From Campylobacter sputorum subsp. sputorum (GTDB lineage Bacteria > Campylobacterota > Campylobacteria > Campylobacterales > Campylobacteraceae), in assembly GCF_008245005.1 (NCBI RefSeq), contig NZ_CP043427.1, forward strand, positions 434,001 to 498,000: 64,000 nucleotides of DNA, in the 5' to 3' direction. Of the stretch, positions 1 to 9,481 are shown in pieces. How positions within the stretch are numbered: position 1 is the first letter of the stretch; each line of letters begins with the position of its first letter. The notes below the pieces were generated by a model. It saw only the letters and a list, made by a program, of their open reading frames with translations. It was not told where the DNA came from and did no database searches. A program made the position numbers and the translations under genes.

Positions 1-1596
1 ACTTCTTGCATTTTCTTTAGAGATTAAATTTATCTCTTCTATATCTTTTACTATAGTATTTATGCTTTTGCCTGTATCTATATAATCATCAACTGTAGCA
101 TCTGAAATCTTTATAGCATTACCTATAACCTTATTCATATCCTTTATAGTCTCTTCAACTTCTGAGGCTACATTTGTAAGGTTATTTATCTCTTTTGCAT
201 TGATATTCATCTGTTCGCTTGAATCATTTATTGATTGAACTATAATGTTTATAGTGGCATTTATCTCAACTAAGCTTGATTGAGTTTTTTCCGCTAAGTT
301 TCTAACTTCATCAGCAACAACAGCAAATCCTCTACCATGTTCTCCTGCACGTGCAGCTTCTATTGCAGCATTCAATGCAAGTAGGTTTGTTTGATCTGCT
401 ATCTCGTTTATAACATCTAAAACCTCTTTTACTTGATCTGCTTCTTTTGCAAGTTGATTTATTTTATTAGCCATTTCGCTTTCTGTTTGAGCACTAGTAG
501 ATATTTTGGCATTTAAATTTATCATAGCTTTATTTGCTTCATTTACATAAGTAATTGCTTCTTGAAGATTTTTCTTACCTGTTTTTGCTTCTTCTATAGA
601 ATCTTTCATGTTTGAGTTTATATCACTGCAGTTGCTACTTACTTTTGAAACTATAGCTGTTGAATCTTCAACTCTTTTTCCTGTTTGAAGTGAAGATGAG
701 CTAAGTTCGTTTGCGATTGATGAATTTTCGCTTGAGAGGTTTTTGGCGTCACTTATAAGTTTTCTAACTTTTTCTATAAACGTATTTATAGCTTTGCTTG
801 CCATAGCTATCTCATCTTTTCCGCTATCATCTAATTTTACGGTAAGATCCCCATCTCCGCTTGATAGATTTTGTGCTCTATGTATTAACTTATTAAGAGG
901 CGTTATTATAGAAATTTTTGCATATATTAAAGCAGCAATTATAGAAATAATAATTATAACTATTGCTATGCTTATAAATGTTTTGGCACTTGAATTGTTA
1001 TTTTCTTCTAATAAATTTAAAAATTTTTCTATATTTTGTTTTGTCGCTGTAATTGGTGCTCTAGCCATTATTATCCACTGAGCATCTGCTATGGAAATTT
1101 TCATTCCAGACTGCATATATTCTTGCCCATCGATAGTTATTTTAACATAGAAATTTCTATTTTCAATATTACTAAAAATTTCTTGATTAAATTTAACTCC
1201 ATTATCATCAGTGTTTTCAATCATATTTTTACCGATTAAATCTGGGTGATTTGGATTTACGATAGTTGTTCCTTTTGCATCTAATACTATAAAAGTTCCA
1301 TTTTTATTAACACCGTATCTAGCACTACTGATATATGCTAAAATATCTTGTTTGGTTTCTTCTATAGGCTCCTCAGCTTCTATGTAAACTTCAGCTATGG
1401 ATTCCGCAATTGTTTTTACAGAATCTAGCTGTTGCATTATACCAGCTTGTTTTTCTTGAGCAATGGAATTTCTTACTTGTTGTTCTGTAAATTTTATGAT
1501 TTTATTATCCACGCTTATTTTTTCAAAAATAAGTGCTGCAAATAAAAACAATAATGATGAGATTATAGCTATAGCTATTTTTAAAGATATTTTCAT
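1..1596 (-). CDS. Methyl-accepting chemotaxis protein, 3' end cut by the window edge
   Basis: Reading the minus strand from the ATG at 1596 gives 532 codons with no stop before the window edge, so the C-terminus is missing. The protein has an N-terminal membrane segment (about residues 5-22), a periplasmic region resembling a single Cache domain ([19 protein letters not shown], then DLIGKNM), a second membrane segment near residues 205-225, a HAMP segment and the chemoreceptor signalling hairpin. The hairpin tip is unmistakable: [19 protein letters not shown] followed by [12 protein letters not shown]. It should sit in the inner membrane and pass a periplasmic ligand signal to CheA/CheW. The ligand is unknown. 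A good ribosome site (GAGG) precedes the ATG. Confidence 0.93.
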   Translation of the reverse strand, partial: MKISLKIAIAIISSLLFLFAALIFEKISVDNKIIKFTEQQVRNSIAQEKQAGIMQQLDSVKTIAESIAEVYIEAEEPIEETKQDILAYISSARYGVNKNGTFIVLDAKGTTIVNPNHPDLIGKNMIENTDDNGVKFNQEIFSNIENRNFYVKITIDGQEYMQSGMKISIADAQWIIMARAPITATKQNIEKFLNLLEENNNSSAKTFISIAIVIIIISIIAALIYAKISIITPLNKLIHRAQNLSSGDGDLTVKLDDSGKDEIAMASKAINTFIEKVRKLISDAKNLSSENSSIANELSSSSLQTGKRVEDSTAIVSKVSSNCSDINSNMKDSIEEAKTGKKNLQEAITYVNEANKAMINLNAKISTSAQTESEMANKINQLAKEADQVKEVLDVINEIADQTNLLALNAAIEAARAGEHGRGFAVVADEVRNLAEKTQSSLVEINATINIIVQSINDSSEQMNINAKEINNLTNVASEVEETIKDMNKVIGNAIKISDATVDDYIDTGKSINTIVKDIEEINLISKENARS

Positions 1597-1649
1597 CTTT
1601 AACTCCTCTACTCTTTTTAATTTAATAATTTTTAATTTAAAAGTAATTA

Positions 1650-1680
1650 TAACAAATATTTCTAAAATAAATATTTGTTA
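1650..1680. repeat. 11-bp inverted repeat in the divergent chemoreceptor/thi promoter region
   Basis: TAACAAATATT at 1650-1660 is the exact reverse complement of AATATTTGTTA at 1670-1680, with a 9-base spacer. It lies between the divergent chemoreceptor start (1596) and the thi riboswitch (from about 1729). The half-sites could be an operator for the chemoreceptor promoter, but an AT-rich background makes chance palindromes likely. Confidence 0.3.
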
Positions 1681-1714
1681 TAAAATATTTATTTTATATA
1701 AATACTAAATTTGT

Positions 1715-1720
1715 TAAAAT
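1715..1720 (+). promoter_or_regulatory. Probable -10 element of the thi operon
   Basis: TAAAAT preceded by TTGT lies about 9 bases before the 5' edge of the TPP riboswitch, the expected place for a transcript that begins with the aptamer. The upstream region is A/T rich with no clear -35, as is usual for Campylobacter sigma-70 promoters. Confidence 0.45.
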
Positions 1721-1728
1721 GCAAAAAC

Positions 1729-1803
1729 GCATCAGGGGAGCTTAAAGCTGAGAAATAAACCCTAAATACCTGAATATGGATAATACCAGCGTAGGGAGAA
1801 TGC
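1729..1803 (+). promoter_or_regulatory. TPP riboswitch (THI element)
   Basis: The conserved TPP aptamer blocks appear in order: CAGGGGAGC, then GCTGAGA (from 1747), ACCCT, ACCTGA, and GGATAATACCAGC followed by GTAGGGA. Outer bases GCAT (1729-1732) and ATGC (1800-1803) can close the P1 helix. It lies directly before thiS, with about 38 bases between the aptamer and the start codon, so translational control by ribosome-site masking is plausible. When thiamine pyrophosphate is abundant the downstream thi genes should be repressed. Confidence 0.95.
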
Positions 1804-1841
1804 TTCACTTCTTTTGGTGCTTAAAATTTAAGGATATACAA

Positions 1842-2039
1842 ATGCTTAGTATAAACGGGATTTTAAGTAGCGAGTTTATAAATTTTAGCATTGAAAAAAT
1901 GCTAAAACAAAAAAATTACGACATAAAACATATCGCAGTAGAGCTAAACGGCGAAATACTTCCAAAAAGCAAATTTCAAACTACTATCTTAAAAGATGGT
2001 GATAAAGTAGAAATTGTAAGTTTTGTTAGAGGCGGATGA
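1842..2039 (+). CDS. thiS: Sulfur carrier protein ThiS
   Basis: This 65-residue ubiquitin-like protein starts MLSINGI and ends in the Gly-Gly tail (SFVRGG) that ThiF adenylates and that carries sulfur as a thiocarboxylate to thiazole synthase. An in-frame ATG at 1776 lies inside the riboswitch aptamer and is not a credible start. The ATG at 1842 has an AAGGATA ribosome site and gives the usual family length. It overlaps thiF by 4 bases (ATGA). Confidence 0.95.
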   Translation: MLSINGILSSEFINFSIEKMLKQKNYDIKHIAVELNGEILPKSKFQTTILKDGDKVEIVSFVRGG

Positions 2040-2689
2040 TGGATAATTTAAATGAGTTTTTAAAAGATAAAGATAAATTTTATTATGAAATTTCAAAAAG
2101 AAATTCGCCAAATTCTATAAATTTGCTTAAAAATGCCAGAATTGGCATAGCTGGAGCTGGTGGAATTGGTTCAAATTTAGCCCTTAATTTAGCTAGAGTT
2201 GGAGTTGGAAACATTCATATTATAGATTTTGATAGCGTAGAACTTGTAAATTTAAATAGACAAAATTTCTGTCTAAAAGATGTTGGAAAACTAAAAGTTG
2301 AGGCTTTAAAAGAGCATATTTTAGCCATAAATCCTTTCATAAATGTTGTTTGCCAAAACATAAAAATCACTTCATCAAATGCTAGTGAAATTTTTAGAAA
2401 TGATGAGATAGTGTGTGAGGCGTTTGATGATGAAAATGCAAAATCTATGCTTGTTGATGAAATTTTATCAAATTATGATGATAAATTTGTGGTTGCAAGT
2501 TCGGGTTTGGCAGGATACAAGATAAGAGATGAATTTGGCGTAAAAAGTTTTGGAAATAGACTTTTTGTTTGTGGGGATTTTAGCGATGATGATATATATG
2601 AATATGGTGTAATGTCGCCCAAGGTTTGTATGTGTGCGGCACTTTGTGCGAATGTAGTTTTAAATTTGATATTAAAAGGTAAGTTATGA
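2036..2689 (+). CDS. thiF: Sulfur carrier protein ThiS adenylyltransferase
   Basis: This 217-residue E1-like enzyme activates the ThiS C-terminus with ATP. It carries the nucleotide-binding motif [14 protein letters not shown] followed by the acidic strand [18 protein letters not shown]. It is shorter than the E. coli ThiF/MoeB type and lacks an obvious pair of CxxC zinc motifs, matching the shorter ThiF subfamily. Near the C-terminus is a Cys-rich [10 protein letters not shown] segment. It overlaps thiS and thiG by 4 bases each, implying translational coupling. ATG codons at 2036 and 2039 are both possible starts. Confidence 0.92.
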   Translation: MMDNLNEFLKDKDKFYYEISKRNSPNSINLLKNARIGIAGAGGIGSNLALNLARVGVGNIHIIDFDSVELVNLNRQNFCLKDVGKLKVEALKEHILAINPFINVVCQNIKITSSNASEIFRNDEIVCEAFDDENAKSMLVDEILSNYDDKFVVASSGLAGYKIRDEFGVKSFGNRLFVCGDFSDDDIYEYGVMSPKVCMCAALCANVVLNLILKGKL

Positions 2690-3447
2690 AAGATATTTTA
2701 AAACTTGGAAATAAGGAATTTAGCTCAAGATTTATTTTAGGAAGCGGTAAATTTAGCTTAGAGCTTATAAAAAGTGCTATAAATGACGCCGGGGCGGAGA
2801 TTGTAACACTTGCATTAAGAAGGGCAAATGAAGGTGGAGTAGCAAATATACTGGATTTCATTCCTAAAAATGTAAAGATTTTGCCAAATACAAGCGGTGC
2901 AAGAACTGCAGATGAAGCAGTTAGGATAGCTAGGCTTTCAAGGGAAATTGGATGTGGAGAGTTTATAAAGATAGAAGTTATTAGAGATAGTAAATATTTG
3001 CTTCCTGATAACTATGAGACTATAAAAGCTACTGAAAAACTAGCAAATGAAGGTTTTGTACCACTTGCTTATATGTATCCTGATTTAAATGTTGCAAGAG
3101 ATTTAGTAAATGCTGGGGCTGGTGCGATTATGCCGCTTGGTTCGCCAATTGGTTCAAATCGCGGACTTTTGACAAAAGAATTTATAGAAATTTTAATAGA
3201 TGAGATCGATACGCCAATTATAGTCGATGCTGGTATTGGCTCTCCTGCTCAAGCTTGTGAAGTTATGCAAATGGGAGCTGACGCAGTGATGATAAATACT
3301 GCAATCGCAACAGCTGGCGATATAAATAAAATGGCAAAAGCATTTAAATTTGCCATAGAAGCTGGAAGAATGGCGTATCTTTCTGGGCTTGGTAGAGTTA
3401 GAAAAACTGCCGATGCAAGTTCTCCTTTAACTGGATTTTTGGAGTAA
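2686..3447 (+). CDS. thiG: Thiazole synthase ThiG
   Basis: This 253-residue TIM-barrel enzyme builds the thiazole phosphate ring from deoxyxylulose 5-phosphate, ThiS-thiocarboxylate and dehydroglycine. The segment [11 protein letters not shown] contains the Schiff-base lysine region. Phosphate-binding glycine motifs are seen as [19 protein letters not shown] and [20 protein letters not shown], and length matches the family. It overlaps thiF by 4 bases and is followed 2 bases later by thiH. Confidence 0.96.
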   Translation: MKDILKLGNKEFSSRFILGSGKFSLELIKSAINDAGAEIVTLALRRANEGGVANILDFIPKNVKILPNTSGARTADEAVRIARLSREIGCGEFIKIEVIRDSKYLLPDNYETIKATEKLANEGFVPLAYMYPDLNVARDLVNAGAGAIMPLGSPIGSNRGLLTKEFIEILIDEIDTPIIVDAGIGSPAQACEVMQMGADAVMINTAIATAGDINKMAKAFKFAIEAGRMAYLSGLGRVRKTADASSPLTGFLE

Positions 3448-3449
3448 AA

Positions 3450-4613
3450 ATGAGAAGTAATCATATGCAATATCTTCAAGGAATGGAACAAATTAGCCAT
3501 GAGATTATGGATAAAGTTTTAAAAGCAAGAGATGAGTTTAATTGCGATAATGTAGATTTAAATGATGTTAGAAATGTTTTACAAAAAGATAAAATCAATG
3601 ATAAAGATTTACAAATTTTACTAAGCGAAATTGCACTTGAATGCCTTGAAGAGATAGCTAAAAAAGCTCAAGCTGTAACAAGGGCAAATTTTGGTAACTC
3701 GATTCAGTTTTTTACGCCACTTTATGTTTCGAATTACTGCGATAATCACTGTGTATATTGTGGTTTTGGTTGTAATAACGACATAAAAAGGCTTCATCTT
3801 GATGAAAAATCCATAGAAGAAGAGTTAAGAAATATAGTAAAAACAAAACTTAATGAAATTTTGCTTTTAACTGGAGAAAGTGAGAATTATTCAAGCGTTG
3901 AATACATAGCAAAAACTGCAAAACTTGCTAAGAAATATTTCTCAACCGTTGGAGTTGAAGTTTATCCGATGAATAGTGCTGATTATAAAATTTTACATGA
4001 AAATGGTGTTGATTTTGTAACTATTTTTAATGAAACTTATAGCACAATAAAATATGAAAAAATTCATCTTGCTGGAAACAAAAGAGTTTTTCCTTATAGA
4101 TTTAACTCTCAAGAAAGAGCATTAATGGGCGGTATGAGAGGCGTTGGATTTGGTGCACTTTTAGGACTTGATGATTATAAAAAAGATGCTTTTTCAACAG
4201 CTCTTCACGCTAGCTTGATACAAAAAAAATACCCACATGCAAATATTGCTATATCTGTTCCACGCCTTCGCCCAACAGGCTCAAATCACCGCATAAATCC
4301 GCACGATGTAGATGAAAAAAGACTTCTTCAAATAATCTGTGCTTATAGACTTTTTTTACCTTTTGCTTCAATTACCATTTCGACTAGAGAAAATGCTAAA
4401 TTTAGAAACGGAGCAATGCAAATAGCGGCAAATAAAGTTTCAGCCGGAGTAAGCGTTGGCATAGGAACGCATAGCAATAATGATAAAAATAGTGAAAATG
4501 TAGGCGATGAGCAATTTGAAATTTCTGATAATAGAAGTGTCAAAGAGGTTTATGATGATGTTATAAAACTTGGTTTGCAACCTGTATTTAAGGACTATGA
4601 TTATATTTCATGA
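3450..4613 (+). CDS. thiH: 2-iminoacetate synthase ThiH (radical SAM tyrosine lyase)
   Basis: This 387-residue radical SAM protein cleaves tyrosine to give dehydroglycine for ThiG. The cluster motif CX3CX2C is visible at about Cys97, Cys101 and Cys104 (YCDNHCVYCGFGC). The VSAGVSVGIGTHS segment and length fit ThiH. The ATG at 3450 follows a GGAG six bases earlier, inside the thiG stop region. It overlaps the next gene by 4 bases. Confidence 0.95.
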   Translation: MRSNHMQYLQGMEQISHEIMDKVLKARDEFNCDNVDLNDVRNVLQKDKINDKDLQILLSEIALECLEEIAKKAQAVTRANFGNSIQFFTPLYVSNYCDNHCVYCGFGCNNDIKRLHLDEKSIEEELRNIVKTKLNEILLLTGESENYSSVEYIAKTAKLAKKYFSTVGVEVYPMNSADYKILHENGVDFVTIFNETYSTIKYEKIHLAGNKRVFPYRFNSQERALMGGMRGVGFGALLGLDDYKKDAFSTALHASLIQKKYPHANIAISVPRLRPTGSNHRINPHDVDEKRLLQIICAYRLFLPFASITISTRENAKFRNGAMQIAANKVSAGVSVGIGTHSNNDKNSENVGDEQFEISDNRSVKEVYDDVIKLGLQPVFKDYDYIS

Positions 4614-5158
4614 GTTTAAAAATAGTTTTTGTTACAAAATCGACTTTGAGTAAAAAAAGCATAATTGATATTTTAAAAAGTGGCGTTATAAATAGAATTA
4701 ACGCCATTATTTTACGAGAAAATGAGCTGTATTATGAAAAATACGGCGATGAGATATTAGATATCTGTGGGCAAAATAAAGTAGAATTTATAACGCATAA
4801 TTTTGCAAATTATGCCATTACAAAGGGCTTAAAAAGCATACATTTTAGTTTTGAATGTTTTAAAAATATAGATAAAAATTTACTGTTAAATTTTAACGAT
4901 ATAAATGTTAGCATACACAATAAAGAGCAGTTAAATTTTGCTATCAAAAATGGAGCTTCATCTCTTACTTATGGAAATATTTTTGAAACAAATTCCCATC
5001 CTGGTAAAATAGGTGTTGGTTTAGAAAAATTAAAAAATTTAACTAATCTTACAAATTTAGATATTTATGCAATTGGCGGTATAAATTTGCAAAATATATC
5101 AAAATTTAAAGATATAAAAATAAAAGGTGTTTGTATGATGAGAGAGTTTATGAATTAA
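4610..5158 (+). CDS. TenI/ThiE-family protein, probably thiazole tautomerase-like
   Basis: A 182-residue TIM-barrel protein of the ThiE/TenI superfamily, shorter than usual ThiE (about 205-215). Family landmarks remain: IILRENEL near residue 35, SIHNKEQLNFAIKNGAS in mid-protein, FETNSHPGKIGVG, and YAIGGIN near the end. The HLGQ-type segment of true thiamine phosphate synthase is replaced by IHFSFE, and the T-x-T-K segment is altered. It therefore looks more like TenI (thiazole tautomerase) than a working ThiE. It is last in the thi operon, overlapping thiH by 4 bases. The true ThiE may lie outside the window. Confidence 0.75.
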   Translation: MSLKIVFVTKSTLSKKSIIDILKSGVINRINAIILRENELYYEKYGDEILDICGQNKVEFITHNFANYAITKGLKSIHFSFECFKNIDKNLLLNFNDINVSIHNKEQLNFAIKNGASSLTYGNIFETNSHPGKIGVGLEKLKNLTNLTNLDIYAIGGINLQNISKFKDIKIKGVCMMREFMN

Positions 5159-5189
5159 TAAGTTCTTTGAAATTTAATACTATTTATGA

Positions 5190-5195
5190 TAAAAT
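5190..5195 (+). promoter_or_regulatory. Possible -10 element upstream of the HDOD gene
   Basis: TATGATAAAATATAG in the 66-base gap after the thi operon offers an extended TAAAAT -10 about 30 bases before the HDOD start codon. No -35 is clear. Confidence 0.35.
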
Positions 5196-5224
5196 ATAGC
5201 AATTTTTAATTAGGTAGAAATACA

Positions 5225-6043
5225 ATGAATGATACTATATATACTAAAATAAAAGCACTTCCGCCTCTTAGCGATACTGTTGTGAAAATTCAAGCAGTTT
5301 GTAATGACGCTAATAGTTCAATGGCTGATCTTTCTCAAGTTGTAAAAAATGACCCTATGCTTACTGCAAATATTTTGCGTTCAGCAAACTCGCCACTTTA
5401 TGGATTTAGCAGAGAGATAAATGATGTTAGTCGTGCTATTTCGCTTTTTGGTATGGCTACTATTAAAGGTTTTGCACTATCTAGTGCTGTTAGAAAGAGT
5501 TTTAATATAAATTTATCGCCATACAATATGGGTGAGGAAAAATTTCTTATCATATCTTCTATGCAAAATGCTCTTATGCTGGCTTGGTATAAAAAAGTAG
5601 ATAATAGTATGTTAGATATACTTTCTCCTGCTTCGTTTTTAATGGAGATAGGAAAAATAGTTTTGGCAAATGAGCTTATAGAACAAGATCTTGGCGATAA
5701 ATTTAAAGATGCTATAAAAAATATAAAGTCCATAGAAGATTTGTCAAAATTAGAAGAAGAATTTTTTGATACAACAAACGAAGCTGTAACTGCTAGTATA
5801 TTTGAGCAGTGGAATTTAGAAAAAGAGCTTGTTGATGTTATTTTTCATTCAAATAATCCTATGAATGCACCGGTTTATATAAAGGATTATTGTGTTGCAG
5901 TTCAGATAGTAAAAAGTGCTGTTAATGTCTTTTATCAACTAGAAGATGAATATATGGAAAAATACACACTTCCTATGCTTAAAAAAGCTAGTTTAGATAA
6001 AGAAGTATTTTTACAAGCTGCACAAAAAGTAAAAGAGAAGTGA
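5225..6043 (+). CDS. HDOD domain signalling protein
   Basis: A 272-residue protein that is almost entirely an HDOD domain (about residues 8-205), a catalytically dead relative of HD phosphohydrolases. Visible landmarks are LPPLSDTVVKIQAVCND, VVKNDPMLTANILRSANSP and ISLFGMATIKGF. HDOD proteins usually act as signalling or scaffold proteins, and in Campylobacter relatives they affect motility; the exact partner is unknown. The stop codon overlaps the GTG start of rnr by 4 bases, so the two are co-translated. Confidence 0.88.
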   Translation: MNDTIYTKIKALPPLSDTVVKIQAVCNDANSSMADLSQVVKNDPMLTANILRSANSPLYGFSREINDVSRAISLFGMATIKGFALSSAVRKSFNINLSPYNMGEEKFLIISSMQNALMLAWYKKVDNSMLDILSPASFLMEIGKIVLANELIEQDLGDKFKDAIKNIKSIEDLSKLEEEFFDTTNEAVTASIFEQWNLEKELVDVIFHSNNPMNAPVYIKDYCVAVQIVKSAVNVFYQLEDEYMEKYTLPMLKKASLDKEVFLQAAQKVKEK

Positions 6044-7962
6044 AAAGTTTTTTAAAAAAACTACTTAGCGGCGTTAAAGAAAGTGAAGTTTCCCTAGCTC
6101 ATAGGGAAATTTTAAGAAATTTAGAAAATTTAAATGTTGTAACTCTACACAAAAACAGATACTATCAAAATAATGGTTTTGTTATAGGAAGACTAGATAT
6201 TTCTAGTAACCAAACCGGATATATAAAAACTTATGATGAAAAAATAAAAAAAGATATAATAGTAGAATCTAGGGATTTAAACGGAGCTCATATTGGCGAT
6301 ATAGTAGTAGCTAAGCTTATGAAAGGCAAGAAACTAAAAGCCAAAGTTTCTATGATTTTAAAAGCAAAAATCAAAACAAGCGTTGTGTATACAAAATCTT
6401 TTGGTGGAACAATACTTGGTGTAAATATAGCAACTATGCTCTCATCGCAGCTTAAGGCTTCTCAAAAATCACTCAAAGAATTGCCGCTTGGAACACTTTT
6501 AAAGATAGATAACATCACAAACGAGATTGTTGATGTTATAGGAAATATAAACGATCCAAGTTGTGATATGGACATATCTTTGGCACTTTATAATAAACAC
6601 AAAGATTTCCCAGATATCTGCCAAACACAAGCTCTTAGCTGGGGCAATAAAGTTGATAAAAATTTTTATCAAGACAGAGTGGATCTTACTCATTTGCCAT
6701 TTTGCACTATAGATCCAATTGATGCAAAAGATTTTGATGATGCAATATATTTTGATAAAATAAATAATCAAATTTACATAGCAATTGCCGATGTAAGTCA
6801 TTATGTTGAGCCTTATACCCCAATAGACAAAGAGGCAAAAGAACGCGGTTTTTCCATATATTTTCCACATATTGCTATTCCGATGTTACCAAGAAGTTTA
6901 AGTGAAAATATCTGTTCTCTTAAGCCAAATGAGGATAGACTTGCGTATTGTTTTAAAATAACTTTAGATGAAAATTTAAATGCTAAAAAAGAAGAACTTT
7001 TTGAAGCTATTATAAATTCAAAAAGGCGTTATAATTATGATGAAGTTGATGAAATTTTAGAAAGTAAAAAAGCAAAAGAAAGTGAGATTTCATCGTGGCT
7101 TTTGCCACTTTTTGAAGTTACTAAAAAATTAAAAGAAAATAGATTAAAAAATGGATTTGATTTTAGAAGTAAAGATCTTAGAATGATTTTAGATGATAAT
7201 TTTGCTTTAAAATCAACTCCTTTTGAAAACGAAACTCCATCACACTCACTTATAGAAGATTGTATGCTGCTTGCAAACAAGGCTGCTGCAAAAAGGATTA
7301 AAAAAGGAATTTTTAGAAATCACGGAGTTGCTGATATCAAAAAAATACACAAATTATTGGATGATTTAAGTATTTTTGGGCTTAATTTTAGTTATGAAAG
7401 CGATTTAGTTAAATTAATTGCAAAAATTCAAGCCAAAAGCAGTGAAATGGGAATAAGAGAAGAGGTTGATAAGCTTATCATAAAAGCACAAAAAAGGGCA
7501 GAGTATTCACATGAATGTTACGGGCATTTTGGTTTAGGATTTAAAGAATATTCTCATTTTACAAGTCCGATAAGAAGATATACAGATCTAATTTTGCACC
7601 GCCTTTTAAAAGCAAACGCAAACAATGATCATAAAAAATTTAACTACCTTCTTTTAAATATAGAAGATACATGTTTAGCTTTAAATGAACTTGAAAGAGA
7701 AGCCGATAAAGTAGCATTTGATTTTATGGATAGGAAATTTGCAAGATGGGCTAAGGATAAGATAGGCGAGGTTTTTAAATGTTATATAAGCTCAAATGAT
7801 AAAATTTGCGTTGCAAAACTTGATGATGAGATAAAAGGTGCGAGAATTTATATAAATAATTATAGTTGCGATTTGTTACAAAAAGTTATGGTAAAAATCA
7901 CTGAAGTTGATATAGCATCAACAAAAATTATCGGTAAAGTAGTTGAAAAATTAAATGTATAA
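6040..7962 (+). CDS. rnr: Ribonuclease R (RNB family exoribonuclease)
   Basis: A 640-residue 3'-5' exoribonuclease of the RNase II/R family. Cold-shock-like segments occupy the first 200 residues. The RNB catalytic core shows DPIDAKDFDDAIYFD with the metal-binding aspartates, and later YSHFTSPIRRYTDLILHRLL. It is short for RNase R (E. coli about 810), as in other Campylobacter, with a reduced C-terminal S1 region. The start is GTG at 6040, overlapping the HDOD stop (GTGA). The end overlaps holA by 8 bases. Confidence 0.93.
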   Translation: MKSFLKKLLSGVKESEVSLAHREILRNLENLNVVTLHKNRYYQNNGFVIGRLDISSNQTGYIKTYDEKIKKDIIVESRDLNGAHIGDIVVAKLMKGKKLKAKVSMILKAKIKTSVVYTKSFGGTILGVNIATMLSSQLKASQKSLKELPLGTLLKIDNITNEIVDVIGNINDPSCDMDISLALYNKHKDFPDICQTQALSWGNKVDKNFYQDRVDLTHLPFCTIDPIDAKDFDDAIYFDKINNQIYIAIADVSHYVEPYTPIDKEAKERGFSIYFPHIAIPMLPRSLSENICSLKPNEDRLAYCFKITLDENLNAKKEELFEAIINSKRRYNYDEVDEILESKKAKESEISSWLLPLFEVTKKLKENRLKNGFDFRSKDLRMILDDNFALKSTPFENETPSHSLIEDCMLLANKAAAKRIKKGIFRNHGVADIKKIHKLLDDLSIFGLNFSYESDLVKLIAKIQAKSSEMGIREEVDKLIIKAQKRAEYSHECYGHFGLGFKEYSHFTSPIRRYTDLILHRLLKANANNDHKKFNYLLLNIEDTCLALNELEREADKVAFDFMDRKFARWAKDKIGEVFKCYISSNDKICVAKLDDEIKGARIYINNYSCDLLQKVMVKITEVDIASTKIIGKVVEKLNV

Positions 7963-8947
7963 AAAAGAATTCGAAACTCTCTTAAACTCTTCAAAATTTC
8001 CAAACTATTTTTTAGTTTTTGGTAGCGATGATTATCAAATAGATGAGTATAGTGCAGAGATTTTAGAATTATATGGCAAAGATGAAAGTACGCAAATTTA
8101 CTATGACGAATATGATTTTAATGTGGCAAAATCTGTTCTTTTAGAGCCAAATTTATTTAGTTCAAATTCTGTTTTGCATATAAAAAGAGATAGCAAAATA
8201 CCAAAAAAAGAGCTTGAAGTTTTGGTAAATGCTTGCAAAAAAAATAGTGATTGTAAATTTTTATTTGAGTTTTATGAGGGCGATATGAAAATCGCACTTG
8301 AAAGCACAAAGGTTTTTGGTCAAAATTTTGTTAGATTTTTTGCACCTAGCAACCCAAATGAAGCTGTGTCTTTGCTTGCAAAAAAAGCCCAAAAACTTCA
8401 TCTTGATATAACAACTTCGGCACTTTATCAAATTTATAGTATCCATAATGAAAATTTATATCTTAGTGCAACAGAGCTAAATAAATTATCAAATTTAGGA
8501 AAAAAGATAGACGAACAGATGGTTAAGGATTTAGTTTTTGGTTTAAGTCCTGTAAGTTTTGATGAAATTTTTAATAAATTAATAGAGTTAAAAGATTTTA
8601 AAGATGACTTTTTTTTATGCTTTGAGAGTGCAAATTTTAATGAAATATCGTTTTTAAATTCTATTTATCTTTCTCTTTTTAGACTTTTTAAAATACATTC
8701 TTATGTAAAAAGCAATGGAACTTTTGATATAAAAGCTGCTATTGGTTACGCACCCCCTCCGAATATAGCTAAATTTTTACAAACACAGGCTTTAAAATTA
8801 AGCTTAAATACATTCAAAGAACTTTTTATGTTTTTAAATGGTGTAGAATTCGAACTAAAAACTGATTCAAATTTAGAAAAAAAATATTTTCTTTTATCTT
8901 CTTTGATTAAGTTTCAAGAGATAATTTATATAAACAGCAAAAATTAA
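7955..8947 (+). CDS. holA: DNA polymerase III delta subunit
   Basis: A 330-residue clamp-loader subunit that opens the beta clamp. N-terminal YFLVFGSDDYQIDEY matches the start of the HolA family (normally YLLYGxDxxL), followed by the extended alpha-helical C-terminal half. The degenerate P-loop region is typical of delta. It overlaps rnr by 8 bases. Similarity is weak at sequence level, as usual for delta, so the call rests on N-terminal motif, length and layout. Confidence 0.85.
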   Translation: MYKKEFETLLNSSKFPNYFLVFGSDDYQIDEYSAEILELYGKDESTQIYYDEYDFNVAKSVLLEPNLFSSNSVLHIKRDSKIPKKELEVLVNACKKNSDCKFLFEFYEGDMKIALESTKVFGQNFVRFFAPSNPNEAVSLLAKKAQKLHLDITTSALYQIYSIHNENLYLSATELNKLSNLGKKIDEQMVKDLVFGLSPVSFDEIFNKLIELKDFKDDFFLCFESANFNEISFLNSIYLSLFRLFKIHSYVKSNGTFDIKAAIGYAPPPNIAKFLQTQALKLSLNTFKELFMFLNGVEFELKTDSNLEKKYFLLSSLIKFQEIIYINSKN

Positions 8948-8959
8948 GTAAATTTAGTA

Positions 8960-9017
8960 TATAATAATAGCTTGTCTAAATAGACAAAAATCCCTTGCCC
9001 ACAACAAAAAAGTTGTG
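8960..9017 (+). promoter_or_regulatory. rpsF promoter and leader hairpin
   Basis: A TATAAT (8960-8965) after holA suits the rpsF-ssb-rpsR operon. A second TATAAT at 9021-9026 sits too close to the ribosome site (AAGGAG, 9033-9038) to leave much leader. Between them a hairpin can form, CACAAC (9000-9005), six A, GTTGTG (9012-9017). In other bacteria S6:S18 binds the rpsF leader; a role here is inference. Confidence 0.5.
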
Positions 9018-9043
9018 AGCTATAATATCCACAAGGAGAAAAA

Positions 9044-9472
9044 ATGAGACATTATGAGGTTTTGTTCATCTTAAAGCCTACGCTTACAGAAGATGAAGCA
9101 AAAGCAAAGCTTGACTTCGTAAAAGAAGTTATAACAAAAAATGGTGGCGAAATCGCTTCAGTAATCGAAATGGGAACAAGAAAACTTGCTTATACCATAA
9201 AAAAATATGATCGTGGCAATTATTTTGTAATCTATTTTAAAGCACCAGCTAATCTAATAGCCGAACTTGTAAGAAATCTTAGAATAACTGAAGAAATTAT
9301 AAGATTTTTAACAGTTAAATATGAAAATAAATTAGAAATTTCTGCATGGGAAAAGTTAAGTAAAGGTATCAAATTTAGCGAAATTGCTAAAAAAGAGAGA
9401 TCTCAAAAAGAACCAAGAACCCCAAAAGAACCAAAAGAAAACCAGGAACAAGAACCAAAAGAAGAAAATTAA
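9044..9472 (+). CDS. rpsF: Small ribosomal subunit protein S6
   Basis: A 142-residue protein starting [19 protein letters not shown] with the S6 fold and the IRFLTVKYE segment near residue 90. Beyond the roughly 100-residue core is a charged C-terminal tail rich in Lys, Glu and Pro ([19 protein letters not shown]). S6 pairs with S18 on the 30S platform, and both are encoded here with ssb between them. Confidence 0.97.
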   Translation: MRHYEVLFILKPTLTEDEAKAKLDFVKEVITKNGGEIASVIEMGTRKLAYTIKKYDRGNYFVIYFKAPANLIAELVRNLRITEEIIRFLTVKYENKLEISAWEKLSKGIKFSEIAKKERSQKEPRTPKEPKENQEQEPKEEN

Positions 9473-9481
9473 GGATAAGTT

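Noticed and set aside
743-1708. Plus-strand open frames over the chemoreceptor
   Set aside because: They are antisense shadows; the minus strand is a continuous MCP frame.
1776-1841. Upstream ATG giving an 87-residue ThiS
   Set aside because: The ATG lies inside the TPP aptamer and adds 22 residues with no family match; ATG 1842 has a ribosome site.
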